64,000 nucleotides of DNA from Acidobacteriota bacterium. Lineage in GTDB: Bacteria; Acidobacteriota; Terriglobia; Terriglobales; Acidobacteriaceae. Under the pieces are notes generated by a model. It made no database searches. It was not told the DNA's origin and was given only the letters and a program-made list of their open reading frames with translations. The stretch lies in contig QIAP01000042.1 of the NCBI GenBank assembly GCA_003225075.1, positions 1-64,000 of the forward strand, in the 5' to 3' direction. The position numbers and the translations under genes were made by a program. Shown here piece by piece: positions 45,268 through 55,010 of the stretch. Position 1 is the first letter of the stretch; each line of letters starts with the position of its first letter.

Positions 45268-46389
45268 CTACACACTCTCAAACGTCATACGGAAGAACGA
45301 GGCGAGCTGCCAGCCGTCCATATATTTGTAAGGGGTCTCACCGGTGGTGTAGTGGCCACAAGGCAGCACAACAACTTTGTGACCAAGATTGCGGCTTTTG
45401 AATTCAGCTACTACCTGCCTTGAGAATTCCGGCAGGAAAGTCATATCGTACTTGGCGTAGACGATAAGCGACTTCTTTGGAAAGCGTGCGAATTTATCGA
45501 AGTACACCATGGGGCTGATCGCAAGCCAGAGGCCCCGCAATCGATCCAGGTCAATTTGTGGTTCAAGTCCTTCTCGGACATGCCGCGTCGTCTGGCCGTG
45601 CCAGGCCACATCAGCAAAATATGTAGAGGCATGATTGAATGCGGCAACCTGAATACGAGGATCGTGCGCCGATGCGATGAACGCACAGCAGGAACCCAGG
45701 CTGGTACCCACGATCCCGAGCCGGTTGTATCCCTGCTGCTCCAGCCAATCCAGGCAGCAGCGGGTATCCACCACGCCCTGGCGAACGGCATCCAGCGTGC
45801 GACCGATGTTTGCGGACACAGCGTAATCCGCGCGCCTGATTTCAGCCGGCATGCGGATATCGTGGTACGGCAAGCTCAGGCGTAACACTGCGACGCCAAG
45901 CCAGTTCAGTACGCGACAGAGACTTGTGTAGGCAATTGCGTCGGAGTTCCAGTGTGGCAACAACACGACGGCCCGGCGGCCGCGCGCTGGAAACCAGCGG
46001 GCATTCGCTAGATTATTTTCTGGAAATGGAGTGCGCACCGGCGATGTAAAACGCAGGAACTCGGAATTGGTTCCACGCACCTTGGCTTCGAGCTTCGCAT
46101 CGGGAACTTCTCGCGTGCTGAACACCCGTACCTCGCGCCGGTCCAGACGAAAGTCCGACGGCTCGCGGTAGGAATAGAATTCGTCGCTATCGGCGATGAT
46201 TCTCTGGTTATATTCAGAAAAGAATCTTTCCGGATTGCCCGGCACCTGCCCTGCGGGAAGTCCGTTGCGACACGGCCAGTCGGCAGCCCACTCCACTCCC
46301 CATTCCAAGGGACGCACGATGCGGTTGTTGTCCAGCGACGTGAGGCGACTTTCCCAGTCGTACATCCACTGTGCGTAACGAGTGCGCAT
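45268..46389 (-). CDS. Alpha/beta-hydrolase-family protein
   Basis: Serine hydrolase of 373 residues from ATG 46389. The long frame to 46461 only adds residues without a binding site. The nucleophile elbow reads GTSLGSCCAFIAS, with a likely catalytic His in the late block LPCGHYTTGE and a strand KSLIVYAKYD carrying the Asp. Substrate is unknown and no signal peptide is seen. It sits 33 bases upstream of the GNAT gene on the same strand and 126 bases after alr. Confidence 0.8.
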   Translation of the reverse strand: MRTRYAQWMYDWESRLTSLDNNRIVRPLEWGVEWAADWPCRNGLPAGQVPGNPERFFSEYNQRIIADSDEFYSYREPSDFRLDRREVRVFSTREVPDAKLEAKVRGTNSEFLRFTSPVRTPFPENNLANARWFPARGRRAVVLLPHWNSDAIAYTSLCRVLNWLGVAVLRLSLPYHDIRMPAEIRRADYAVSANIGRTLDAVRQGVVDTRCCLDWLEQQGYNRLGIVGTSLGSCCAFIASAHDPRIQVAAFNHASTYFADVAWHGQTTRHVREGLEPQIDLDRLRGLWLAISPMVYFDKFARFPKKSLIVYAKYDMTFLPEFSRQVVAEFKSRNLGHKVVVLPCGHYTTGETPYKYMDGWQLASFFRMTFESV

Positions 46390-46515
46390 GAGTCTATTGA
46401 AATATAGCAAAGGCGCAGCCTGAAGTTCAGGTTGGCAACAGCGAAATGCAGCTATGAGCATTCAGCACTGAACATTCGGCCACCAAGCGGAAGGCCGAGT
46501 CGTGGCTGCCAAGTA

Positions 46516-47691
46516 TTAGCTGCTGTATCTTCTCGGCACTCTTTTCGAGATATTACAGAGAATTTCGTACGGGACAGTGTTAGCGAGAGTGGCGTGCTCA
46601 ACGGCATCAACCGATAGACCACCCGCTGACCCCAGCAGAATCACCTCGTCTCCGACGGCGATCCCATTGATCCCGGTTACATCCACCAGGGTTAAGTCCA
46701 TCGAAATGCGGCCTACAATCGGAGCGTAGTGTCCCCGCACGATTACCCGTCCCCGGGATGAAAGTTGCCGGTTGAGACCGTCGGCGTAACCTACCGGAAG
46801 CACCGCGATATGAGCCGGGGCCTTCGTGACATAGGTTCCCCCGTACCCCAAGGGCTGGTTGGCCTGCACGTCACGAAGAGAAAGAATGCGAGTCTTCCAT
46901 GTGAGCACGGGCGTGATGGCGAGATGGGTGTTATTGTTCACTTCCTTTGCCGGACGCTGGAACGGAAGGTGGTAACCGTAGAGCGCAATTCCGGGCCGCA
47001 CCATATTATTCCAGGTTTCTCTACGCGCGATGATCGATCCGGTGTTTGCCACGTGAACAAATTCCGGCGCCAGTCCGGCTGACCGCACAATGCTGCGGGC
47101 TTGCTCGAAAGCCTTGAGTTGCTTTTCGACAGAGTCAGAGTCCAGTGCTTCGGAGGAAGCGAGATGAGTGGAGAGTCCTTCGAACCTTAGGTGTTGGGCT
47201 GAACGAAGGGCAGAACAAATTGCCGGCAAGTCGGACAACGCCACGCCCAATCGTCCCATGCCGGTATCCACTTTGAGATGGACAGGCTGCCTGGAGACGC
47301 CAAGAGTAGATGCCGCTTTCTCCATCAACTCGACCTGCCATGCTTCCCAGATAATCGGGGTCAGATGGAGGCGAATAAGTTCTTCCTCTTCGCCTCTCCA
47401 GAAGCCGGTCATCAGCAGCATGCGACCGGTTATGCCCGCCTCGCGCAGCGGAATCGCTTCATCCAGCGAGGTCACTCCAAACCATTTCGCGCCTTCCGAT
47501 TCGAGGGCACGAGCACACTCCAGGGAGCCGTGTCCGTAGGCATGAGCCTTTACCACGGCGCAGACGTTTACCGCGCTACCCACATGCAGCTGAAGGGTGC
47601 GGAAATTTTGCCGCAACTGAGCTAGCGAGACTTCGGCCCAGGTTGGCCGCGTCGCGCTGCGGATTACTGGTTCCGCAATTGTGCCGATCAT
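46516..47691 (-). CDS. alr: Alanine racemase
   Basis: PLP enzyme that makes D-alanine for peptidoglycan. The N-terminal barrel holds the Schiff-base Lys48 in VVKAHAYGHG and the substrate-binding DTGMGRLG. The C-terminal domain includes the second catalytic Tyr region (PLGYGGTY) and VGRISMD. The 391-residue length is slightly above typical 360-380. The gene lies downstream of the TonB-like gene on the minus strand. No promoter was resolved in the 85-base gap. Confidence 0.95.
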   Translation of the reverse strand: MIGTIAEPVIRSATRPTWAEVSLAQLRQNFRTLQLHVGSAVNVCAVVKAHAYGHGSLECARALESEGAKWFGVTSLDEAIPLREAGITGRMLLMTGFWRGEEEELIRLHLTPIIWEAWQVELMEKAASTLGVSRQPVHLKVDTGMGRLGVALSDLPAICSALRSAQHLRFEGLSTHLASSEALDSDSVEKQLKAFEQARSIVRSAGLAPEFVHVANTGSIIARRETWNNMVRPGIALYGYHLPFQRPAKEVNNNTHLAITPVLTWKTRILSLRDVQANQPLGYGGTYVTKAPAHIAVLPVGYADGLNRQLSSRGRVIVRGHYAPIVGRISMDLTLVDVTGINGIAVGDEVILLGSAGGLSVDAVEHATLANTVPYEILCNISKRVPRRYSS

Positions 47692-47776
47692 TGTTTATCA
47701 ATTATATCGGCTGATGATTTTGCCTCCGAGTTACGAGAGTGTGACACGCTTCCAGCCAACGTCATCAGCTTTCCGT

Positions 47777-48514
47777 CTATCCTCCAGCCAGAATGAAATT
47801 GACCGTGACCTGCGTCTCTACTTCAACCGGTTCACCGTTAAGGTAGTACGGACGGTAGCGCCATTGGGAAACTGCGTCCATTGCAGCCTTGACCAGCATG
47901 GGATGTCCGCCGAGCACTCGCAAATTTTCAATGCTGCCATTTTTGCTGATGAGGGCTCGGATCACCACCGCGCCCTGAATCCGCGCTGCCTTTGCAGCAA
48001 GCGGGTATTCGGGCTGAACTTTGTGGATGAGGTTGCCCTCCATCATGCGGGATACGCGAAGCGGATGGGGAGCGGGCGGTGGAGGGGTCGCGACAGCAAT
48101 TGAGTTCGCGATCGAATTAATTATTCCATGCGACCTCGGATCGCCGGTGCCGCCGGGCACGCCCATGTCATCGAGGTTCACTTGAGGTGGAGCGACCTCC
48201 TCGGCAATCATCCCTATGTCGTGAGGAATTTCACGAGGCGGGATGAGCACACCATGATCCAAGTTGCTCTGCGCCGCGTTCGCGTACCGCGCCTGAGAAC
48301 GCACAGCCGGCGCGGGAGGTGGTTGAGGAACATCCAGGGGTGCAAAACTGCGAAGTTGCGGAAGTCCTTGCGTGTAGATCAGCGGCAAGACGAGGAGCAA
48401 ACTGATGCCAAATGCTTGCAATGCGAACGAGAACAGCGTAGTCCAACCCCGGTGCGAACGATTGTCCCATGAACCAGGGGCCCAGTGAGATTCCAGCAGG
48501 CTGTCGGAGAACAT
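47777..48514 (-). CDS. TonB-family protein (energy transducer)
   Basis: A 245-residue protein anchored by one N-terminal helix (TLFSFALQAFGISLLLVLPL) and a proline-rich periplasmic stretch (PQPPPAPAV). It ends in a TonB C-terminal domain: VQPEYPLAAKAARIQGAVV, then VSQWRYRPYYLNGEPV. It may couple proton-motive force to outer-membrane transporters. No ExbB/ExbD is in view, and many acidobacterial relatives are of uncertain partner. AGGAG lies about 6 bases before the start. It is separated from the ompH gene by a strong terminator. Confidence 0.88.
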   Translation of the reverse strand: MFSDSLLESHWAPGSWDNRSHRGWTTLFSFALQAFGISLLLVLPLIYTQGLPQLRSFAPLDVPQPPPAPAVRSQARYANAAQSNLDHGVLIPPREIPHDIGMIAEEVAPPQVNLDDMGVPGGTGDPRSHGIINSIANSIAVATPPPPAPHPLRVSRMMEGNLIHKVQPEYPLAAKAARIQGAVVIRALISKNGSIENLRVLGGHPMLVKAAMDAVSQWRYRPYYLNGEPVEVETQVTVNFILAGG

Positions 48515-48602
48515 GGTGTGCTCCTGAGTTACTCGCGGATATTTCTTCTGCGGATATCTCTACAGACACCACCAGTCTGCGGTCGTCGAAGAAACAGCAA
48601 AT

Positions 48603-48632
48603 AAAAAAGGCCACGCGCGAGCGTGGCCTTTG
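48603..48632 (-). terminator. Rho-independent terminator after the ompH gene
   Basis: On the minus strand AAAGGCCACGC pairs with GCGTGGCCTTT, followed by a run of T (TTTTTTAT). It lies about 35 bases past the OmpH-like stop codon and so ends the bamA-ompH transcript. Confidence 0.8.
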
Positions 48633-48667
48633 GGAACTTTCGCGGCACCTAAGGTGTCGCGAGCAAT

Positions 48668-49414
48668 CTATTTCGGAGGCGAGGTGGTCTGGGGCTTGCT
48701 GGGTGGCGGAGTAGCAGGCTTGGTCGTGCTGCCAGCCGGCCTCGTGCTTCCGGTTCCGGTGGGTCTGGCTGCCCCGGAGCTTGTTGAGGCGGGCACATTG
48801 GACTGCGCATTGTAGGCATCCACCACCGGCTTGGTCACATCGACGGCCTGGCTCTGCCAGACCACGGGTCCCTGCGGCCAGGGTTGCGAAGTATCGATGA
48901 TGACGCCAAAGCCGTTGTCGCCCGCGTACTTTACGAGCACCGGCGCTATCTTCTGGAGGATGCGCTGCGCAATTTCGTTCTGCTGCCCCTGCGCCTCTTC
49001 CTGGGCATCTTGGCGGACGCGCTCGAATGTTTTCTTCTTCTGCTCGATCTGCTTGACCAGGTTGGCCCGCGTTTGATCGTTCAGCTTATCACTCTGAGTG
49101 TTGAGTTGCTTTTGCAGGCTCTCGAGCTCGTCGTTCATGCCCTTCAACTCGGCCTGCTTTGGCTCCAGCTTCTTGCTGAGAGTTTCAAAATCTCGGCGAC
49201 CCTCATTGGTGGCGAAGATGGCCTGCTCAATGTTGATTGTCCCCACCTTGGTACCGGTGGTGCCGGTTACAGAAGGTGCAGAAGGAACCGCAGCCGGAGA
49301 TGCCGCGGGTGGTGATGCCGGGGCCGGAGAAGCTGCCGCAGCGTTGGTTTGAGCCAATGCGCCCAGGGAAACGGCGAAAGTGGCCAGAAGAATTTGCGCA
49401 AACTTACTTGTCAT
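48668..49414 (-). CDS. skp: Skp/OmpH-family periplasmic chaperone
   Basis: Periplasmic holdase for unfolded outer-membrane proteins, 248 residues. A signal peptide (about 1-21, ending in LAQ) is followed by an Ala/Pro-rich stretch and the coiled-coil OmpH core from about residue 55 to 165 (KKLEPKQAELKGMNDELES). The C-terminal 60 residues are low-complexity Pro/Ser/Thr-rich, longer than in classic Skp. AAGGAG is about 13 bases upstream of ATG 49414. It lies downstream of bamA, the conserved arrangement for OMP assembly genes, and is followed by a terminator. Confidence 0.85.
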   Translation of the reverse strand: MTSKFAQILLATFAVSLGALAQTNAAAASPAPASPPAASPAAVPSAPSVTGTTGTKVGTINIEQAIFATNEGRRDFETLSKKLEPKQAELKGMNDELESLQKQLNTQSDKLNDQTRANLVKQIEQKKKTFERVRQDAQEEAQGQQNEIAQRILQKIAPVLVKYAGDNGFGVIIDTSQPWPQGPVVWQSQAVDVTKPVVDAYNAQSNVPASTSSGAARPTGTGSTRPAGSTTKPATPPPSKPQTTSPPK

Positions 49415-49629
49415 CGGATCGTTTGTACTCCTTGGAGAATGTTTCCAGAAATTACACAGAATGTCGTCCCCCAGGCAACGCTGGGCCCTGCCACAAGGTC
49501 TACCTGGCCGTTAATCTGACGTTCGCTGCAAGCGAGGAAGGTGAACCGGATCTCCCAGCTCGGCACGCCGAACGTGATGGCGTGAAGACCACCCCTATGC
49601 TTTCCAGTTTTCAGGGTGTAGATACTCGC

Positions 49630-49658
49630 ATTATACGGATAGCTTTGGCTGAGCGCAA
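49630..49658 (-). promoter_or_regulatory. Promoter for the ompH gene
   Basis: On the minus strand TTGCGC (49653-49658) and TATAAT (49630-49635) are separated by 17 bases. The start would be about 215 bases before the ompH-like ATG at 49414, giving a long leader. It could let ompH be expressed apart from bamA. Confidence 0.5.
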
Positions 49659-49708
49659 ACCGCCGCGCCCGAACCACCCTCCTTTAAACGGCGGCTAACA
49701 GGCATTCT

Positions 49709-52639
49709 TCAGAATGTGGTCGCAACTGAAAACCGGAATGTCTTGCGCGGCTCGCGTAACGTAAAGTTCCCCGCTAAAGACTGGACGGCCTCCAGGAAGG
49801 TAAAATCGCCAGCCGCACCCGCCGGAAACATGTCGCGGGTAATCGGAACCGGTGAAGATGTGGTGGTATTCAGCCGCAGCGCATTGTATGCCCAATAAAT
49901 CCGGAAGGGCGCATTGATGATGGGCAACATTACCTGCAATTCCAGACCGGTAGACATGCGCGGAGTCCAATTGGTGCCGGCAACCGGCTTCAGAAACTGC
50001 GAGAAACTCATGCGTTGGCCCCCAACGCAGTTCAGACCGACATCCAGTGTGGGACAACCGAAGATCGTATTGTTGATGTCACTCAACTGTCCTGAATTGA
50101 TGCGCAATTGCGAAGTCCGAAGGATCGGATTTATGCCCGTGTCCAGGAACGGAGCTAAGGCGACCGGCCCGACGATAGTGATGCGGTATTCGAGGTTGCC
50201 CACGAGACTCATATCGCCGCCGGGGAAGACCAGTCTTTCGGTCGGAATGGGGATAGTGTAAGCACCCCGGCGCGGGTTACTGGGATCCTTGGGGACAACC
50301 GTGCCATCTGGATTCGTCAAGCTAATGACCGCCTTGTCGGGCAAAAATGCGATCGGCGAAACCGAGCGAATGTCGAAGCCACGCAGATCATTTTCGCCAC
50401 CCAAGTAGAAACGTTCAAAAGGTGGCGCTACCAAGCCACCGTACCCGGTCATGAATGAACCCTGAACATTGAAACCGATGGCATTGCGGCGCTTCTGCAT
50501 CGGAATGAACTGCTTGTACTGCACGATGGGCCGCAGTGACTTCACGGTTCCCCCAATGCCGCTGATCTCGCCGCCGAGGAAGAGGCTGTGTCCGGTCTTG
50601 GGGGCATATGGACTATCAATTGAGCTAAACGAAAAACTGGGGACAATCTTGCTGGTGATGATACCGGTGAGCGAGTTTGGACCGGAGATTCCACGAAAGG
50701 CCAGGTTCTGGAAAAGAATCTTGGACGCGTCGCTCACTGCCACCAGCGAAGATCGATCAAGCGAGTAACTGATACCCACGCGTTTGAAGGAGTGATGCAG
50801 CGGGTAGCTGACAGACGTGGAGAAGCCGGTGCTGGACTGCGTGTAGTTCTGTAGGTTCTGTAAAAATGGAGAGGGAAGGTTGAGCCTCTGACCGGACAAA
50901 ATGGAAAGTTGCTGCGCTTGATCGAAGTTGAATCTTCGGGTGTAGACCGTGAAGCCGAGCTGTAGCGGCCGATCAAACATATAGGGCTCAGTAAAGCCAA
51001 ACATCAAGTCGCGCTGACGGTTACCCAGGCTGGCTTGTACCTGCAGAGTCTCGCCTAAACCTAGAAAATTGTTGGTGGAATAGCTGATACCCACAAACGC
51101 CCCGGAAAGGCCGCTGACTCCTCCCTGAAGGCCAATCTGATTCTTTCCTTTTTCTTTGACTTTGAGCGTCAGGTCAACCCTGCCATTCTTTTCGTCCAGT
51201 TTGCGTTCCGTGGTATTGGGATCGTCAGGCTTCAGCGGCTCGAAGTACCCCAGTTGGTTGAGCCGTAGCAAGCTGAGCTCCCAGTACCGCGAGTTGTAGA
51301 CCTGGCCCTCTTCCAACGCAATTTCGCGGCGGATAACTTTGTCACGCGTAGTCGTGTTGCCCTGAAATTCGATGCGGCGAACGTAGAACTGCTTGCCCTC
51401 ATCCACATCGATATCGAGGGTGATCAGTTTCTTTTCATCATCAAATTTGGTATCGGGAACGGATGTAAAGTTGATGTATCCCTGTTCGCCGTATACCTTC
51501 CGTAGGTTTTCCAGGCCTTTTGCAACTTTCTCGCGGCTGAAGATTTCGCCGTCTTTTATGGGGAACAGGCCGCGCAGGGCGGCGGTGTTCGATACCGCTT
51601 TATTGTGCTTGAACGTGATCCTGGCCAGGCGATAGCGATCTCCTTCCTCGATGGGAATGGTGATATCAACTGCTTTGCCGGGTCCTTTCTGCACCAGTGG
51701 GATGTGAAATCCGGTATGTCCGGTATCGTGAATTTCCGTCTTTGGATTTTCCACCAGCACCTTGAAGTATCCACGATTCTGGTACTCAGCCCGGACGCGC
51801 TCCACATCTTCGTCCAGTTTGGTTGCGTCGTAGGTTTTTGAGAACAGATTTTCCAGAAAAATCGAGTGCGGGATTCCGATCGGCCGCAAGTTCTTCATCG
51901 CTGCGCGAAGGGTACGGGTCTTTACGTGCTTGTTACCTACGAAAGTAATCTTGCCGACTTTGACTTTAGCTCCCTCCCTGACCACGAAGGTAAGGCCGAC
52001 CGCAGCCGGCGGAATGGGACGTACCTCGGTGCGAATGGTGGCGAACTGACGCCCGTGTTCCGCCAGCAGATCTTTAATCGCGACTTCCGCTTTTTTCACT
52101 CGAGTCGGGTCATACTGGCTTTCGACCGACAGTCCGACTTTGCGCTCCTTAAAGCGATCGAGAACGTCGCTGGTCGAGACCGAGCTCAGGCCCACGTAAT
52201 TGATTTCGCGAATGGTGGGCCGTTCTTTGACGTAGACGTGAATGATCCAACCTTTGGCCGTCTGCTCACGTTCGAATCGGATGTCCTCGAAGTATCCTGT
52301 ATTCCACAGTGAATTGAAGTCACGCTCCAGCGCTGCGGCGTCATAAATGTCACCCGGCTTTGTAAAGATGCGGGCTCTGATGGTGTCCGCAGGAATGCGC
52401 CGGTTGCCGCTGACATCAATCTTGGAGATGACGTCCTGTTGTGCCCAACCTCGAGCGGAAAGCACCGCGACGACGAGGAACAAACAGATCGTGGGGACGA
52501 TCCAAGTGAACCGGTTCGGCTTGCGCCAAATTCTTGTAAATAAAGAAAATAGGAAGAACCAGCCTGGGACCAAGCTGGAACGGGCGTGCCCGCTCTTCGT
52601 GACGACAGGGCTATCCTGATGAGAACGAAGAATCGCCAC
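49709..52639 (-). CDS. bamA: Outer membrane protein assembly factor BamA
   Basis: Essential Omp85 barrel that inserts outer-membrane proteins. After a signal-like helix (PTICLFLVVAVLSARGWAQQ), five POTRA domains run to about residue 475. The 16-strand barrel follows, with the lid motif LRGFD in loop 6 and a terminal Phe (SVATTF). GTG 52639 is used as start. The frame's first TTG (52672) cannot be right, because a -10 TATAAT overlaps it, placing the transcription start near 52665. The signal helix then comes after about 45 residues, longer than usual, so a still later start is possible. The ompH-like gene follows on the same strand. Confidence 0.95.
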   Translation of the reverse strand: MAILRSHQDSPVVTKSGHARSSLVPGWFFLFSLFTRIWRKPNRFTWIVPTICLFLVVAVLSARGWAQQDVISKIDVSGNRRIPADTIRARIFTKPGDIYDAAALERDFNSLWNTGYFEDIRFEREQTAKGWIIHVYVKERPTIREINYVGLSSVSTSDVLDRFKERKVGLSVESQYDPTRVKKAEVAIKDLLAEHGRQFATIRTEVRPIPPAAVGLTFVVREGAKVKVGKITFVGNKHVKTRTLRAAMKNLRPIGIPHSIFLENLFSKTYDATKLDEDVERVRAEYQNRGYFKVLVENPKTEIHDTGHTGFHIPLVQKGPGKAVDITIPIEEGDRYRLARITFKHNKAVSNTAALRGLFPIKDGEIFSREKVAKGLENLRKVYGEQGYINFTSVPDTKFDDEKKLITLDIDVDEGKQFYVRRIEFQGNTTTRDKVIRREIALEEGQVYNSRYWELSLLRLNQLGYFEPLKPDDPNTTERKLDEKNGRVDLTLKVKEKGKNQIGLQGGVSGLSGAFVGISYSTNNFLGLGETLQVQASLGNRQRDLMFGFTEPYMFDRPLQLGFTVYTRRFNFDQAQQLSILSGQRLNLPSPFLQNLQNYTQSSTGFSTSVSYPLHHSFKRVGISYSLDRSSLVAVSDASKILFQNLAFRGISGPNSLTGIITSKIVPSFSFSSIDSPYAPKTGHSLFLGGEISGIGGTVKSLRPIVQYKQFIPMQKRRNAIGFNVQGSFMTGYGGLVAPPFERFYLGGENDLRGFDIRSVSPIAFLPDKAVISLTNPDGTVVPKDPSNPRRGAYTIPIPTERLVFPGGDMSLVGNLEYRITIVGPVALAPFLDTGINPILRTSQLRINSGQLSDINNTIFGCPTLDVGLNCVGGQRMSFSQFLKPVAGTNWTPRMSTGLELQVMLPIINAPFRIYWAYNALRLNTTTSSPVPITRDMFPAGAAGDFTFLEAVQSLAGNFTLREPRKTFRFSVATTF

Positions 52640-52671
52640 TACCTCAGTCTCTGGGATGATGGAAAACCGCA

Positions 52672-52702
52672 ATTATACGGTAGAGCACTACGGAGCGTCC
52701 AA
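52672..52702 (-). promoter_or_regulatory. Promoter for bamA
   Basis: On the minus strand TTGGAC (52697-52702) and TATAAT (52672-52677) are 19 bases apart. The start of transcription falls near 52665, downstream of the frame's first TTG. This argues for a later bamA initiation codon. Confidence 0.6.
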
Positions 52703-52723
52703 GAAGGCAGCCTTCAGCTCGAT

Positions 52724-54898
52724 TCAGGCGGCTGGCTTTTTTAGCTCCACCTCAACCAAGACGGAATAAAACGTGGCCGAGTTGCCCATGTCGGTAAGTT
52801 TTTCCGAAGTGAGGACGTTAATGTTACGGTTTCCGGGTGTCAGCTTCGCCCAGTTGAGGTGTGCGGAGACGACTCCCGGTTGAACTGCGCCGTCCACGCG
52901 CGCCTTTAGGACGATTTCGCCACGCTTGTTGAAGACCCGGACCCTGTCCCCATCCGCGATGCCTCTTGCTCGCGCGTCGGCGCCATTGAGTTCCAATAAT
53001 CCTGGCTCCTCCATTTGCTGTATCGAGGGCAGGTTGGAGAAAGTTGAGTTTAGAAAATTGTCCGCCTTGCGGGCCAGCAACTCCAGCGGAAACGCCTTCG
53101 CATGCTCGCCATGACGCGATTCGTCAGGCGGAAGAAACGCCGCCACGGGATCAAGGCCCTGTGCCTTGAGGCGCTCGTTGTAAAGCTCAGCTTTACCGCT
53201 TGGCGTGCGGAAGTTACCTTGAGCGAAGGGAAGGAAAGGATTGTGTTGTGTGGCGCGGGCGCCCTCGCCGTTTGCTTTTTCAAAGCCAGGGTTAGATTGC
53301 CTGGCAGCGCCGAAATTCAGCCTCACATGCTTTTCCCGTGCTAGCCGCTCGCGCTCAACCCCCGCCAGCCAGGGATCGTCTGAACCCAGCGCCAGGTCGA
53401 TCATCTCGTCCACAGTTTCGCGGAAGCAATCCTCCTGGAAGCCCATTCGCTGAGCCAATGCCCGGAATACTTCCACATTCGAGCGGCACTCGCCAAGCGG
53501 TTCAATGGCCTGGTCGGAAATCTGCAGGTAATAATGTCCATAGGCCGTCTGCAGATCTTTATGCTCGAAAAATGTGGTCGCTGGTAGAACGATGTCGGCG
53601 TAATCGGTGGTATCGGTTAAGAATTGTTCGTGGACCACGGTGAATAGATCGGAACGGTGCAGGCCGCGGACGACATCGTTGTGATTGGGGCAAACAGCCG
53701 CGGGGTTTGAATTGTAGACAAACAACGCTTTGACGGGCGGGTTGTCGAGTGCGTTCAGCGACTTTCCGAGTTCAACCATGTTCACGGTGCGCGCCGAACG
53801 GCCTAGCGATTCCTGCATCAGGTTCTCGCGTTGCAAAGCCTCACGGTTCAATCCGTACGCACCGCTGGTGGATAGTTGAAGTCCGCCTCCGGCTTGCTGC
53901 CACGATCCTGTGATGCAAGGCAGCATAGCGATAGTGCGAGTTGACATGCCGCCACACTCAGAGCGCTGCACACCATAATTCACTCGGACCACCGCAGGCC
54001 GCGTAGTTGCGTACTCCCGCGCGAGTTTGACGATATCTGTCGCTGGAATACCAGTCCATTGTGCCGCACGCTCCGGCGGATACTCCTGCACTTTGGCGCG
54101 AAGTTGTTCGAAGCCGAGTGTGTATCTGGCGACATAATCCGCATCAAAGAGATGCTCGTTGATAATGACGTGCATCATGGCGAGCGCCAGGGCGGCATCC
54201 GTGCCAGGATTAATCGGAAGATACCAATCAGCGCATCGCGCGGTGCGCGTACGATAGGGATCGATGACGACCAGCTTCGCACCCACGCGCCTCGCTTCCG
54301 CAATAAACGGCCACAGGTGGACGTTGTTGCCATGAATGTTGGCGCCCCACGCAATGATGTAGCGAGAATCGCGGAACTGCTCCGGTTCGGTGCCCAGCTT
54401 CACGCCGATAACCGACTTCAGTCCCTCTTCCCCCGCCATGGAGCAAATGGTGCGGTCGAGTTGGGATGCGCCCAGGCGGTGAAAGAAACGCCGATCCATG
54501 GAAGCGCCGTTCAAAACCGCGAGCGTGCCACCGTAGGAATACGGCAGAATAGCCTCGGCGCCATATTCTGCGACGATCGTTCTAAAGCGAGAAGCGATTT
54601 CGTCGAGAGCTTCGTCCCACGTGATGCGTTTGAAAGCTGGTGTCGATCCTGGGCCTGGGAAATTGCCTGCTTTGACCTCGGGTCCCTTCGGCAGCACCCG
54701 CCGCATCGGATACAACACACGTTCCGGCGAATACACCCGGTCGAGATACTTCGCCACTTTGCCGCAGAGAAAGCCGCGCGTGATGGGATGGGCAGGGTCG
54801 CCCTGAATCTTCGTGGCCAGCCCATTTTCAACCGTGATCAGAACTCCGCAAGCATCAGGACAGTCGTGCGGGCACGCGGCGTGGACAACCTTCTTCAT
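52724..54898 (-). CDS. Formate-dehydrogenase-like molybdopterin oxidoreductase
   Basis: DMSO-reductase-family molybdoenzyme of 724 residues, cytoplasmic as no signal peptide is present. An N-terminal [4Fe-4S] cluster is coordinated by Cys9, Cys13, Cys17 and Cys45 (CPHDCPDAC and FLCGK). The pterin-binding blocks include GGTLAVLNGASMDRRF and VIDPYRTRTARCADW. The C-terminal molydopterin domain ends in GVVSAHLNW and NINVLTSEKLTD. It resembles acidobacterial and archaeal catalytic subunits whose substrate (formate, thiosulfate or other) is not settled. It starts 112 bases after the frr stop, with a repeat in the gap. Confidence 0.88.
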   Translation of the reverse strand: MKKVVHAACPHDCPDACGVLITVENGLATKIQGDPAHPITRGFLCGKVAKYLDRVYSPERVLYPMRRVLPKGPEVKAGNFPGPGSTPAFKRITWDEALDEIASRFRTIVAEYGAEAILPYSYGGTLAVLNGASMDRRFFHRLGASQLDRTICSMAGEEGLKSVIGVKLGTEPEQFRDSRYIIAWGANIHGNNVHLWPFIAEARRVGAKLVVIDPYRTRTARCADWYLPINPGTDAALALAMMHVIINEHLFDADYVARYTLGFEQLRAKVQEYPPERAAQWTGIPATDIVKLAREYATTRPAVVRVNYGVQRSECGGMSTRTIAMLPCITGSWQQAGGGLQLSTSGAYGLNREALQRENLMQESLGRSARTVNMVELGKSLNALDNPPVKALFVYNSNPAAVCPNHNDVVRGLHRSDLFTVVHEQFLTDTTDYADIVLPATTFFEHKDLQTAYGHYYLQISDQAIEPLGECRSNVEVFRALAQRMGFQEDCFRETVDEMIDLALGSDDPWLAGVERERLAREKHVRLNFGAARQSNPGFEKANGEGARATQHNPFLPFAQGNFRTPSGKAELYNERLKAQGLDPVAAFLPPDESRHGEHAKAFPLELLARKADNFLNSTFSNLPSIQQMEEPGLLELNGADARARGIADGDRVRVFNKRGEIVLKARVDGAVQPGVVSAHLNWAKLTPGNRNINVLTSEKLTDMGNSATFYSVLVEVELKKPAA

Positions 54899-54923
54899 GA
54901 TTAGCGATTATAGATTCATTTAT

Positions 54924-54953
54924 GCCACAGAGACACGGAGGCACAGAGGAATT
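54924..54953. repeat. CACAGAG-type repeat arm
   Basis: Contains GCCACAGAGACACGGAGGCA, then CAGAGGAATTC. It matches the left arm of the element at 36746-36827. Only one arm is evident here. It lies between the molybdoenzyme start and the frr stop codon. Confidence 0.55.
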
Positions 54954-55010
54954 CAGATCTTGTCTTTAAAAGCACCAGGTTTCAGGAGGGTTAAACCAGC
55001 GCGCACTCTT

